NCBI RefSeq assembly: GCF_000337915.1
Contig: NZ_AOJE01000012.1
Location: 82,842 to 133,110, forward strand
DNA length: 50,269 bases
DNA from: Halorubrum saccharovorum DSM 1137
GTDB taxonomy: Archaea; Halobacteriota; Halobacteria; Halobacteriales; Haloferacaceae
Direction of reading: 5' to 3'
Position numbers and translations under genes: made by a program. Under the pieces are notes generated by a model. That model was not told the origin of the DNA. It searched no databases and was given only the letters and a program-made list of their open reading frames with translations. Position 1 is the stretch's first letter; each line of letters begins with the position of its first letter. Positions 17,087-24,772 of this stretch are shown piece by piece.

Positions 17087-17899
17087 ATGGATTGGCGTGA
17101 GCGTTTGCACTCCGGGACGGACATGCTACGCCAGCGGGCGGTTCGAATTCCGCTTCCGGACGTGGAGGCGGAACGGGACCTCCACGAGAACATGATGCGG
17201 ATCGCGGACGCCGGGGAGCGAAAGAGTAGGCTACTCGACGATCCGGACGTTCCGCTAACGGAGGTGTACGAGGACGAACTGGACGAGATGAGCCGGAGCT
17301 TCGAGTACCGCTTACAGCAGGTCGCCGGCGAGGACTACTACGACGTCGCGACCGCGTATCTCGACGGCGAACGCGACGACTGGATCGGAGCGCTCGCGGC
17401 GTACTATCTGGAGTGTTACTACCGCTTGCAGGAACGCTACACCGTTGACGAGCAGATTTTCTTGTTGGTGATTCTGCGATATCCGGATTCCTTCACGGTG
17501 AATCTCAGCTTCCTCACCGGCGACGTTGGCGCAGACGCGGTTCGGTACGAGTCCTCGACGCTCGCGGAAGAGGATCTCACCGACAGCGATCGGGAACAGC
17601 TCTACGCGGACAGTCAGTACTCACAGCACAAGGCCGCGGAATACCTCCGCGAGAACGTCGATTGCATTCGGGACGCGTTCCCGGACCCGGATTCGACCTC
17701 GGTTGCACAGCGACGGTACGGCGGGTTCGTTCATCTCACCGGGAGGCGAGGCCCGACGTTCGCGGAGGTGCTCGACTCCCTCTCACCGGACCCGGATCGG
17801 TTCGACGACGAGGCTTCGACGCCCGGTATCGTTCCGGAGGGGCCGGAAGCCAAACGGGCGAAGCGGGACCTCCTCACCGACGCCGACGTGGTGCTCTGA
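17087..17899 (+). CDS. orphan protein of unknown function
   Basis: 270-residue soluble protein that I do not recognise. The N-terminal part (about 1-75) is helical and charged (MDWRERLHSGTDMLRQRAVR). The centre has an unusual aromatic block, YYDVATAYLDGERDDWIGALAAYYLECYYRLQERYTVDEQIF, followed by hydrophobic LLVILRYPDSFTVNLSFLTGDVG. A second charged part (160-215) and a Pro/Asp tail follow. No signal peptide, Cys pair, P-loop or HTH was seen. It is less acidic and uses somewhat more A/T-ending codons than its neighbours, which may mean recent acquisition. The frame is open upstream into the hydrolase gene, but the TATA box at 17056 argues for ATG 17087. Confidence 0.75.
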   Translation: MDWRERLHSGTDMLRQRAVRIPLPDVEAERDLHENMMRIADAGERKSRLLDDPDVPLTEVYEDELDEMSRSFEYRLQQVAGEDYYDVATAYLDGERDDWIGALAAYYLECYYRLQERYTVDEQIFLLVILRYPDSFTVNLSFLTGDVGADAVRYESSTLAEEDLTDSDREQLYADSQYSQHKAAEYLRENVDCIRDAFPDPDSTSVAQRRYGGFVHLTGRRGPTFAEVLDSLSPDPDRFDDEASTPGIVPEGPEAKRAKRDLLTDADVVL

Positions 17900-17968
17900 C
17901 GGTCGTTTCCCGCTCTCGGCGACCGGTCGTTTCGGAAGGACCCGCGTGGCTGGTCACCGTCGACCAGA

Positions 17969-18298
17969 TCAGTTGTACCCGCGCCAGCGGTGCCCGCACT
18001 CCTTGCACTTGAAGAAGCGCGTCGGCGGCTCGTCGGCGGCGCCGGTCTGTTTGATCGTGTACCACGCCTCGCCGTGGCCGCACTCGTCGCAGACGATGTC
18101 GTTGGCGGTCGGTTTGCCTTCGAAGTTCGCGCCCTCCTCGGTCTCGATCACCTCGTCGCCGGTCTGTTCGGTCGTCGACTCGAACTCGGCCGCGAGCCCC
18201 TCGTCGCGCTCGGCGGTGCCGCCGCAGTCGTCGTTCTGACACACCATCTCGCCGTCCCGAGAGACCATCATCGAACCGCAGTCGTCACAGAACTGCAT
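17969..18298 (-). CDS. tfs: transcription factor S (TFIIS-like cleavage factor)
   Basis: 109-residue archaeal TFS, which rescues backtracked RNA polymerase by stimulating transcript cleavage. The N-terminal zinc ribbon (CDDCGSMMV then CQNDDCG, residues 4-25) is joined by an acidic linker to the C-terminal TFIIS-type ribbon: VCDECGHGEAWYTIKQTGAADEPPTRFFKC then KECGHRWRGYN. The D-E pair in AADEPPT is the catalytic acidic dipeptide at the tip of the hairpin. It is encoded convergently to the orphan gene and divergently from the aldo/keto reductase. Confidence 0.95.
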   Translation of the reverse strand: MQFCDDCGSMMVSRDGEMVCQNDDCGGTAERDEGLAAEFESTTEQTGDEVIETEEGANFEGKPTANDIVCDECGHGEAWYTIKQTGAADEPPTRFFKCKECGHRWRGYN

Positions 18299-18423
18299 AT
18301 ACGCGGACGAAGGGCGCCGAGCGGTTTAGCTCCAGTGACTGCGCTCGCCGGTTCGAGCCGGGGAGAAGACCGGTTCGGCCTCCGGAACGCCCTTGGGGTC
18401 ACCGCGACCAACTGGGAGTGAAC

Positions 18424-19419
18424 ATGAACCACCGAACGCTCGGGAACGTCGGCGCGGTCAGCGAGGTCGGCTACGGCGCGTGGCAGATCGGGGGCGACTG
18501 GGGCGACGTGAGCGAGTCCGAGGCGGTCGACGCGGTCGAGGCCGCCCGCGACGCCGGCATCGACTTCTTCGACACCGCGGACGTGTACGGCGACGGGCGC
18601 TCCGAGCGCATCGTCGGCGACGTGCTCGAAGCCGACATCGGGAGCGGCGACGTGACGGTGGCGACGAAGGCCGGGCGCCGGCTCGACCCCCACGTCGCCG
18701 AGCGGTACACCGAGGAGAACCTCCGCCGGTTCGTGGACCGGTCGCGGGAGAACCTCGGGATGGAGACGCTGGATCTGGTCCAACTCCACTGCCCGCCCAC
18801 CGACGTGTACTACCGGCCGGAGACGTTCGACGCGCTCGCGACGCTCGCCGACGAGGGTCGGATCGCGAACTACGGCGTCAGCGTCGAGCGCGTCGAGGAG
18901 GGGCTCAAGGCGATCGCGTACCCCGGCGTCGAGTCGGTCCAGATCATCTTCAACCCCTTCCGCCAGCGCCCCGCCGAGCTGTTCCTCGACGAGGCCGCCG
19001 CCCGCGACGTGGGCGTGATCTGTCGGGTGCCGCTCGCCTCGGGCCTGCTCACCGGCGCGCTCTCGCGAGACACCGAGTTCGCGGCGGACGACCACCGCAG
19101 CTACAACCGCGAGGGCGACGCGTTCGACGTGGGCGAGACGTTCGCCGGCGTCCCCTACGAGGTCGGGCTCGACGCCGCCGACGCGCTCGCCGAGCGCGCC
19201 CCCGCGACCGGCGACGGCCTCTCGCTCCCGGGGCTCTCGCTGCGCTGGATCCTCGACCACGACGCCGTCACGACGGTCATTCCGGGCTCGACGACGCCGG
19301 AGCACATCCGGTCGAACGCGGCCGTCAGCGACCTCGACCCGCTCGGCGAGGGCGACCGCGAGGCCGTCGACGACGTGTACGACGGGTTCGTCCGCGAGCA
19401 CGTGCATCAGCGCTGGTAG
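18424..19419 (+). CDS. aldo/keto reductase
   Basis: 331-residue NADPH-dependent aldo/keto reductase with a TIM-barrel fold. Catalytic tetrad visible: Asp and Tyr in FFDTADVYGDGRSE, Lys in VTVATKAGRRL, His in LVQLHCPP. The C-terminal LSLRWILDHDAVTTVIPGSTTPEHI is the cofactor-binding region of the subfamily. A GTG two codons upstream (18418) is an alternative start; the ATG is preferred. It is divergent from tfs with about 125 bases between. The physiological substrate is unknown. Confidence 0.92.
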   Translation: MNHRTLGNVGAVSEVGYGAWQIGGDWGDVSESEAVDAVEAARDAGIDFFDTADVYGDGRSERIVGDVLEADIGSGDVTVATKAGRRLDPHVAERYTEENLRRFVDRSRENLGMETLDLVQLHCPPTDVYYRPETFDALATLADEGRIANYGVSVERVEEGLKAIAYPGVESVQIIFNPFRQRPAELFLDEAAARDVGVICRVPLASGLLTGALSRDTEFAADDHRSYNREGDAFDVGETFAGVPYEVGLDAADALAERAPATGDGLSLPGLSLRWILDHDAVTTVIPGSTTPEHIRSNAAVSDLDPLGEGDREAVDDVYDGFVREHVHQRW

Positions 19420-19482
19420 CGGATCCGGGCGGCGACGGAACGAGTCGCTTTTCTCCCGAGCCGGACCACGTCGAACCGACCC

Positions 19483-21063
19483 GTGACAGACGGACCCGGT
19501 GCCGATAGCGACGACGAGCGCGAGCCGGCGGACGGGGAGGCGACCGACGCCGTCCCCGACGACGAGCGCGAGGCGCTCCTGACGATCGCGGGCGGCGCGG
19601 TGATCACCGCCGGCGGCGTCTCCGGCCAGCGCGCACTCACCGCCGCGACGGAGTTTTTCCTCGCGAGGGGGCTCGGCCCGGCCGCCTACGGCGTGTACGC
19701 GCTGGCGTGGCGGATCGCCCAGCTCCTGTCTCGGCTCGTCACGTTCGGGAGCGTCCCGACGCTCCAGCGCTACCTCCCCGAGTACGCGGACGACCCCGAC
19801 CGACAGGGGGTCGTCGCCGGGCTCGCGTACGCCACGACGCTCGGGTTCGGTGCCGCCGTCGCCGCCGGGATCTGGCTGGCCGCGCCGCGGATCGGCGCGC
19901 TCACCGTCGGCGATCCCGCGTTCCCGCCGACGATGCGCGCGTTCGGATTCCTCGTCGGACTCCTCGGCGTCGTGATGGTCGCGTCCGCGATCTTCCGAGC
20001 GGTCGGCTCCGCCCGCGGCGAGATCGCCTTCAACAAGCTCCTGCGGCCGAGCGTCCGGCTCGTGGGCGCGCTCGCGGCGCTGGCGCTCGGCTACTCGGTC
20101 GGCGGCGTCGCCGGCGGTATCGTCGTCGCGACCGCGGTGCTCGCGGCCGTCGCCGCGCCGCTCTCCGCGCGAGTGACCGGGGTCGTCCCGTCGATTCGGG
20201 GAGTTCGAAAAGAGGCCAGGCGGTTCTACGACCATGCCGCGCCGGTCGCGATGAGCAGTCTCGGTAAGGTGTTCCAGAACCGCGTCGACGTGCTGCTCGT
20301 CGGGGCGCTGCTGACGGCGACCGCCGCGGGGGTGTACAACGTCGTCCTCGTGCTGATCGCGATCGCGTGGATCCCGCTGCTCTCGTTCAACCAGCTGCTG
20401 CCGCCGGTCGCCTCCGAGCTGTACGCGGACGATCGGGTCGAGACGCTCAACGCGGTGTACACGTCGGTGACCCGCCAGATCGTCACGGCGGTGATCCCGA
20501 TCCTCGCCGCGCTCGTGGTGTACGGCCGGGAGCTGCTCGGGCTGTTCGGCGAGCCGTATGTCGCCGGGTACGTCCCCCTCGTCGTCTACCTCGGCGGCGT
20601 GTTCGTCGGGAGCGCGGTGGGCGCGACCGGCTGGCTCCTCATGATGACCGACCACCAGTACGCCCGGATGGCGCTCGATTGGCTGCTCGCCGTCCTCAAC
20701 GTCGTCCTGACCTACGCGTTCGTGGTCCGGTACGGGCTCGTCGGCGCCGCGCTCGGCACGTCGCTGGCGATCGCGGTGCAGAACGCGATTCAGGTCGTCC
20801 TGCTCCGTCGCTTCGAGGGGCTGTGGCCGTTCGACCGCACCTATCTCACCCCGCTCGCGGCCGGAGCCGTGACGCTCGTCGCGATGCGGGCGATTCGGGA
20901 GGTCGTTCCCGGTCGGGCCGCGGTCGTCGTCGGAGCCGCGGCCGGGTTCGCGGTGTACGCGGGCGCGCTGCACGTCCTCGGCGTCGACCCCCGCGACCGG
21001 CTCGTCGCGCGGGAACTGGCGAGGCGGTACCGCGCGGCCCTCGCGGACCTGCCCGGCCGGTAG
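19483..21063 (+). CDS. flippase-type polysaccharide transport protein (MOP superfamily)
   Basis: 526-residue polytopic protein of the MATE/Wzx-like superfamily with about 12-14 predicted TM helices from residue 30 on. An N-terminal acidic tail leads into TIAGGAVITAGGVSGQRALTA and the typical first loop FFLARGLGPAAYGVYALAWR; LPEYADDPDRQGVVAGLAYA follows. Members flip lipid-linked glycans across the membrane, for example in S-layer glycosylation. No glycosyltransferase is adjacent, so the substrate is not suggested by context. It starts with GTG at 19483, 63 bases after the aldo/keto reductase. Confidence 0.86.
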   Translation: MTDGPGADSDDEREPADGEATDAVPDDEREALLTIAGGAVITAGGVSGQRALTAATEFFLARGLGPAAYGVYALAWRIAQLLSRLVTFGSVPTLQRYLPEYADDPDRQGVVAGLAYATTLGFGAAVAAGIWLAAPRIGALTVGDPAFPPTMRAFGFLVGLLGVVMVASAIFRAVGSARGEIAFNKLLRPSVRLVGALAALALGYSVGGVAGGIVVATAVLAAVAAPLSARVTGVVPSIRGVRKEARRFYDHAAPVAMSSLGKVFQNRVDVLLVGALLTATAAGVYNVVLVLIAIAWIPLLSFNQLLPPVASELYADDRVETLNAVYTSVTRQIVTAVIPILAALVVYGRELLGLFGEPYVAGYVPLVVYLGGVFVGSAVGATGWLLMMTDHQYARMALDWLLAVLNVVLTYAFVVRYGLVGAALGTSLAIAVQNAIQVVLLRRFEGLWPFDRTYLTPLAAGAVTLVAMRAIREVVPGRAAVVVGAAAGFAVYAGALHVLGVDPRDRLVARELARRYRAALADLPGR

Positions 21064-21100
21064 GTCGCGGACCGGCGTCCCGGGCTCCGAACGGCGACAC

Positions 21101-21106
21101 TTTATG
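21101..21106 (+). promoter_or_regulatory. TATA box for the M14-family gene
   Basis: TTTATG is centred about 26 bases before the ATG at 21129, consistent with leaderless transcription starting at the gene. Confidence 0.55.
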
Positions 21107-21128
21107 CGGACCGGGGCGTAGTGCGCGT

Positions 21129-22001
21129 ATGGAAACGATCGACCGCGGGTCGGCGGGCTCGGCCCGCGTCGCGATCGTCGGCGGGATCCACGGCGACGAA
21201 CCCGCCGGCGAGCGGATCGTCAGGCGACTCGCAGACGAGCTCGGCGAGGCGGGACAGGGGTCCGGCGACGGGATCGTCCGGCTGATCATCGCCAACGAGC
21301 CCGCGTTGACCGCGGGGACGCGCTACACGGACGCCGACCTGAACCGCGCGTTCCCGGGCGACGCCGACAGCGACGAGTACGAGCGGGCGCTCGCGCCGCG
21401 GCTCGCGGCCGAGTTGGAGGGGATGGACGCGGTGCTCGCGCTCCACACCTCCCACAGCGCGCCGCCGCCCTTCGCGATCTACAGCGACCTCACGCCGTCG
21501 GTGCGCCGGACCGTGACCGCGATGCCCGTCGACTACGTCGTCGACGCGGGCGGGCTCCGCGGGACGACGCTGGACTCCACGATCCCGCACACCGTCTCGA
21601 TCGAGGTCGGACGACAGGGCAGTGAGGAGGCGGTCGAGTTCGGCTACGAGGCGTGCCTGGCGTTTCTCCGAGCACACGGTGCGCTCGACGACGAGCCGCC
21701 GACGTTCACCGAGACGACGGTCGTCGCGGGCGACGAGGAGGTGCCGAAGGGAGACGGCGAGCCCGCGGTCCACTTCGCCAACTTCGAGGAGATTCCCGTC
21801 GGGGAGGTGTTCGCCGAGGACGACGTGTACACCCACCGCGTCGAGGAGGAGGGCGTCGTCCCGATCCTCGCGAGCGAGGAGGGGTACGAGGAGATATTCG
21901 GGATCTACGGGCGGGAGATGGGAACGCTGGAGCCGCCCGCGGCGGCGGAAGAGACGGCGGCGAGAAGCGAAGCGGTCGACGAAGCGGAAACGAGAGAGTA
22001 A
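21129..22001 (+). CDS. succinylglutamate desuccinylase/aspartoacylase family protein
   Basis: 290-residue zinc amidohydrolase of the M14 AstE/AspA family. The zinc-binding H-x-x-E is in VGGIHGDEPAGER (about residue 20), followed by the Arg-containing motif TDADLNRAFPGD and the third zinc ligand in VLALHTSHSAPPPFAI. The catalytic Glu is probably in HTVSIEVGRQG. The C-terminal half (about 200-290) is a beta-barrel-like accessory domain common in this family. The family deacylates amino acids or related amides; the real substrate is not evident. It is convergent with the small DUF5811-like gene, 7 bases apart. Confidence 0.87.
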   Translation: METIDRGSAGSARVAIVGGIHGDEPAGERIVRRLADELGEAGQGSGDGIVRLIIANEPALTAGTRYTDADLNRAFPGDADSDEYERALAPRLAAELEGMDAVLALHTSHSAPPPFAIYSDLTPSVRRTVTAMPVDYVVDAGGLRGTTLDSTIPHTVSIEVGRQGSEEAVEFGYEACLAFLRAHGALDDEPPTFTETTVVAGDEEVPKGDGEPAVHFANFEEIPVGEVFAEDDVYTHRVEEEGVVPILASEEGYEEIFGIYGREMGTLEPPAAAEETAARSEAVDEAETRE

Positions 22002-22008
22002 CCCGCGT

Positions 22009-22386
22009 TCACTTGGCGGTCGGCGTCACGTCGCCGACCGCGTCCATCACCTGCATCGCGGCGCTCGCGGCCAGTCCGCGGGCGACCTCGTCGGTGTCGG
22101 CGTCGGCGATACCGGCCTCCAGCTCGTCGGGGTCCGGCGTGAACCCGGCCGAGACCGGGTGGCCCGCGGGCGGGTTGACGGCGACGGTCGCCTGCGGCCC
22201 GTTCGCCCCGACCGACAGCTCGGAGCCGACGGCATAGCTGTCCGGGAGATACGATTCGGTTCGCGAGACGATTCCGGCGACCGCGCGCCGGAGGCGCCGT
22301 TCTTGGTCCGGAGAGAGGTCGACGGCCGCGGGCTCGCCCGCGTTCGTCACACCCGGTGCCCCGGCGTACGGGTTGTTGCCGTTCAT
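22009..22386 (-). CDS. small haloarchaeal protein (DUF5811-like)
   Basis: 125-residue soluble protein. It begins MNGNNPYAGAPGV and has an acidic-basic helical stretch LSPDQERRLRRAVAGIVSRTESYLP, then a beta-rich part SELSVGANGPQATVAVNPPAG. I recognise it as a conserved haloarchaeal family of unknown function (DUF5811, from memory). The ATG at 22386 is the natural start; the longer upstream frame runs antisense through metE and is rejected. It lies about 100 bases downstream of metE on the same strand and may be cotranscribed. Confidence 0.78.
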   Translation of the reverse strand: MNGNNPYAGAPGVTNAGEPAAVDLSPDQERRLRRAVAGIVSRTESYLPDSYAVGSELSVGANGPQATVAVNPPAGHPVSAGFTPDPDELEAGIADADTDEVARGLAASAAMQVMDAVGDVTPTAK

Positions 22387-22490
22387 CGAAGACACCTCCG
22401 ATACGCGGAGCCCACTCAAAAAGGCGTCGGCGGGGGCGATCCGGTCGATAACCCGTCGCGATCGGAAACGGGGGCCGTCACGCCGCCCGC

Positions 22491-23648
22491 TCAGTCGCGG
22501 ATCCGCTCGGTCGCGATCGCGGCGCCCTCGTCCAACGCCTCCAGCTTCGCCCAGGCGATCTCGGGGTCGACCATGCCGATGCCGGCCTGCGTACCGAACC
22601 CGCAGTCGGGCGCGGCGACGAGCGGCGTGCCGTCGGCGACCGCGTCGGCGACGCGCTCCAGCCGGTCCGCGATCGTCTCGGGGTGGTCGATGATGTTCGT
22701 CTTCACGTCGACGACGCCCGGGATCAGCGTCCAGCCGTCGGGGACCGGGTGTTCCGCGAACGCGCGGTACTCGTGTTGGTGGCGCGGGTTCGCCTGTTCG
22801 ACGCTGAGCCCGGAGATGTCGGCCTCGTAGATCTCCGGGAGCATGTCGACCAGATCCGTGTCGAGGTGGTGGGGACCCTCGTAGCTCCCCCAACAGGTGT
22901 GGAGCCGGACCTGCTCCTCGGGGATCCCGGAGAGCGCCTCGTTGAGCGCCCGCACGTGGAGCCGCGTGGCCCCTTTGACCGCTTCGAGAGGCTCGTCGGC
23001 GTACGCCGCCGTATGGCCGACGGTGAGCAGTTCGGGCGCGTCGATCTGGAGCGTGAACCCCGCGTCGGCGACGGTCCGGTACTCCTCGGCCATCGCGTCG
23101 GCGACGGCGAAGAGGAACTCCTCGTAGTCGCCGTAGTGGTCGTCGGCGTGGGTCGCGGTGACGACGCTCGGCGACGCCGCCGTGACGAAGGTGTCCTCGA
23201 AGTCGGCGTCGGCCGCGTCGAGCGCGTCGCGGAACGCCGCCAGCTCGGCCTCGGCCTCGTCGCGGCCGGTGTACTCGACGGGACCGGTCACGACGGGGTG
23301 CTGGGAGAGGTCGATCACGTCCGTCTTGAACGTCTCCTCGGCGTAGTCGGGGAACTCCTGGAGGTCCGCCCACAGCTCCTGTTCGCGCGTCCCCTCGATG
23401 CCGCTGAGCCGGTCCGCGACGTACCAGTTGAAAGAGACGCGGGACTGCTCGCCGTTGTTTGCGACGTCGAGGCCCGCCTCCGCCTGCCGCGAGACCACGT
23501 CGCGCGTGGCGTCCGCGACTGCCGCGTCCCACTCCGCGTCATCGACGGGCTCGTCGTCCTGACGCCGTTTGAGCAGGTCGAGCAGTTCGGGGGACCGGGG
23601 GAGACTGCCGATATGCGTCGTCCGGATTCGATCGTCGTTCGTCGTCAT
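22491..23648 (-). CDS. metE: cobalamin-independent methionine synthase (archaeal core MetE)
   Basis: 385-residue protein equivalent to the C-terminal catalytic half of bacterial MetE. It transfers a methyl group to homocysteine using a zinc site. N-terminal TTHIGSLPRSPELL is the substrate-binding start; zinc ligands are likely His and Cys in VRLHTCWGSYEGPHH, a Glu further on, and the Cys in LVAAPDCGFGTQ. IDAPELL carries a further conserved substrate contact. Archaeal enzymes of this size often use methylcobamide proteins rather than methyl-folate, so the methyl donor is uncertain. It starts at ATG 23648, with pyruvoyl arginine decarboxylase upstream on the same strand. Confidence 0.9.
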   Translation of the reverse strand: MTTNDDRIRTTHIGSLPRSPELLDLLKRRQDDEPVDDAEWDAAVADATRDVVSRQAEAGLDVANNGEQSRVSFNWYVADRLSGIEGTREQELWADLQEFPDYAEETFKTDVIDLSQHPVVTGPVEYTGRDEAEAELAAFRDALDAADADFEDTFVTAASPSVVTATHADDHYGDYEEFLFAVADAMAEEYRTVADAGFTLQIDAPELLTVGHTAAYADEPLEAVKGATRLHVRALNEALSGIPEEQVRLHTCWGSYEGPHHLDTDLVDMLPEIYEADISGLSVEQANPRHQHEYRAFAEHPVPDGWTLIPGVVDVKTNIIDHPETIADRLERVADAVADGTPLVAAPDCGFGTQAGIGMVDPEIAWAKLEALDEGAAIATERIRD

Positions 23649-23742
23649 TGCTACCTGTTCGTGCCCCCTCGCACGGCCTAAAACTCGCGGAACCTGCAAG
23701 GATCCGATGGGGAAACGGAGGGGGACGCGGGGGCGCCGACGC

Positions 23743-24300
23743 TTACTCCGAGGCCGAGAGGATCGGCTCCGACTCGCCGTACGCGGCGATGACGACCGCG
23801 GTCGTGAACCGGCCGGGCTCCGCGGCTGCCGTCTCGACTCGGACCTCGCGGTCGGGCAGATCCCAGTCGCGGAGATCGCCGCCCGCGTCGAGTCCCGCCT
23901 CGATCCGCTCGCGCACGTCGTCGGGGTCCTCGCCGGTCACCTCGTAGAAGATCCCGGGTCCGGGGCCGGTAGCCCAGCCGAGCCCGGCCGCCAGGTCCGG
24001 GTGGCGGCGCGGCGCTCGCTTCGACGCGGCGTCCTCCGCGCCGGCGCGGCCGCCCTCGCGGAAGTCGACCGCGTCGCCCGGTCCCACGGTCCGCCGCGCC
24101 TCGACCACCGTGAGCCGGTTGCCGGCGGGACCGAGATCCGGAACCTCTTCGACCGACTCGACGGCCGCCTCGGCGGGGACGACCGAGGAGACCGCGACGA
24201 GGTTGTAGTTGTGGAGGTTCGCGTCAGCGAGCGCGGCGTCGTAGGAGGCCATCGCCGTGTCGGCGACGCCGACGCCGCCGGCGACGTGGATGGTGTTCAT
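23743..24300 (-). CDS. pdaD: pyruvoyl-dependent arginine decarboxylase
   Basis: 185-residue proenzyme of the PvlArgDC family, converting arginine to agmatine. It cleaves itself between two serines; here the site is in NLVAVSSVVPAEA (about residues 34-46), so the second Ser would become the pyruvoyl group of the alpha chain. GWATGPGPGIFYEVTG and TTAVVIAAYGESEPIL are other conserved parts. A short Ala/Lys/Arg-rich insertion is present near residue 95. Agmatine is needed for agmatidine modification of tRNA-Ile2 and for polyamines, so the gene is probably essential. It is the only gene running leftward from the 24.3-24.8 kb gap. Confidence 0.94.
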   Translation of the reverse strand: MNTIHVAGGVGVADTAMASYDAALADANLHNYNLVAVSSVVPAEAAVESVEEVPDLGPAGNRLTVVEARRTVGPGDAVDFREGGRAGAEDAASKRAPRRHPDLAAGLGWATGPGPGIFYEVTGEDPDDVRERIEAGLDAGGDLRDWDLPDREVRVETAAAEPGRFTTAVVIAAYGESEPILSASE

Positions 24301-24605
24301 CGGGGGGAAGTCGACGGCGCGGGAGGTAAGGGGTTACGAACCGACCGCAGCGACGGCAAGCGGTTATAAGCAGGTGCGGTGGCGCGCCCCGGCGAGCGGC
24401 CCAACGGGCCGCGAGCCGACGGCGCGAGGGACGCGGTGAGCGCTCGCGGAGCGCGAACCGCGAGGGTGGGGAGGCGTGAGGTGGGGTGCTGTGGAGTGCG
24501 GGACGGACTCAAAGGGGTCGCGAGGACGAAGACGCGCGACGGAAGGACCGCAAGGAGGGAGCGTCAGCGACCGACAGAGGACCGCACCGAGCGCATCGAG
24601 TTCTC

Positions 24606-24685
24606 GCGACCGGGGCTTTGGCGGTGTTGGTGGTCGATCGGCAGTGAGTCGCGTCCAGCCGAGCGACCGGAGCTTCGGCGGTGTT
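24606..24685. repeat. imperfect 23-base direct repeat
   Basis: The 23-base segment at 24606-24628 (GCGACCGGGGCTTTGGCGG...) recurs at 24663-24685 with only two mismatches (G to A and T to C), 57 bases apart. Both copies lie in the gene-free stretch downstream of PAN. Confidence 0.75.
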
Positions 24686-24742
24686 CGTCGCTCACCGACC
24701 GTCAAACCTCCCGCAGGACACGAAACAGATCTCCGCTCAGTA

Positions 24743-24769
24743 CGTCTCGTCCGTCTCGTCCGTCTCGTC
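24743..24769. repeat. tandem 9-mer (CGTCTCGTC) x3
   Basis: Three perfect copies of CGTCTCGTC directly after the PAN gene. On the minus strand they read GAC GAG ACG and, in the PAN frame, encode Asp-Glu-Thr repeats beyond the stop codon (see the finding on the PAN 3' end). Confidence 0.85.
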
Positions 24770-24772
24770 CAT

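Larger units (their letters stand above)
24301..24772. other. gene-free purine-rich stretch with direct repeats
   Basis: 472 bases without a convincing gene. The plus-strand frame across it is Arg/Ser/Thr-rich and not acidic, so I do not call it. The stretch holds a TATA-like GTTATAAG at about 24361 that could serve pdaD (minus, with a leader of about 35 bases) or a transcript going right, an imperfect direct repeat (24606-24628 and 24663-24685), and a tandem 9-mer at 24743-24769. From memory, similar GC-rich, purine-rich spacers recur in Halorubrum genomes; I could not check this. Confidence 0.5.

Noticed and set aside
18268-20973. 901-codon open frame on the minus strand opposite aldo/keto reductase and flippase
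   Set aside because: High-GC shadow of real genes; Arg/Asp/His-rich composition, no domain, overlaps well-supported genes on the other strand.
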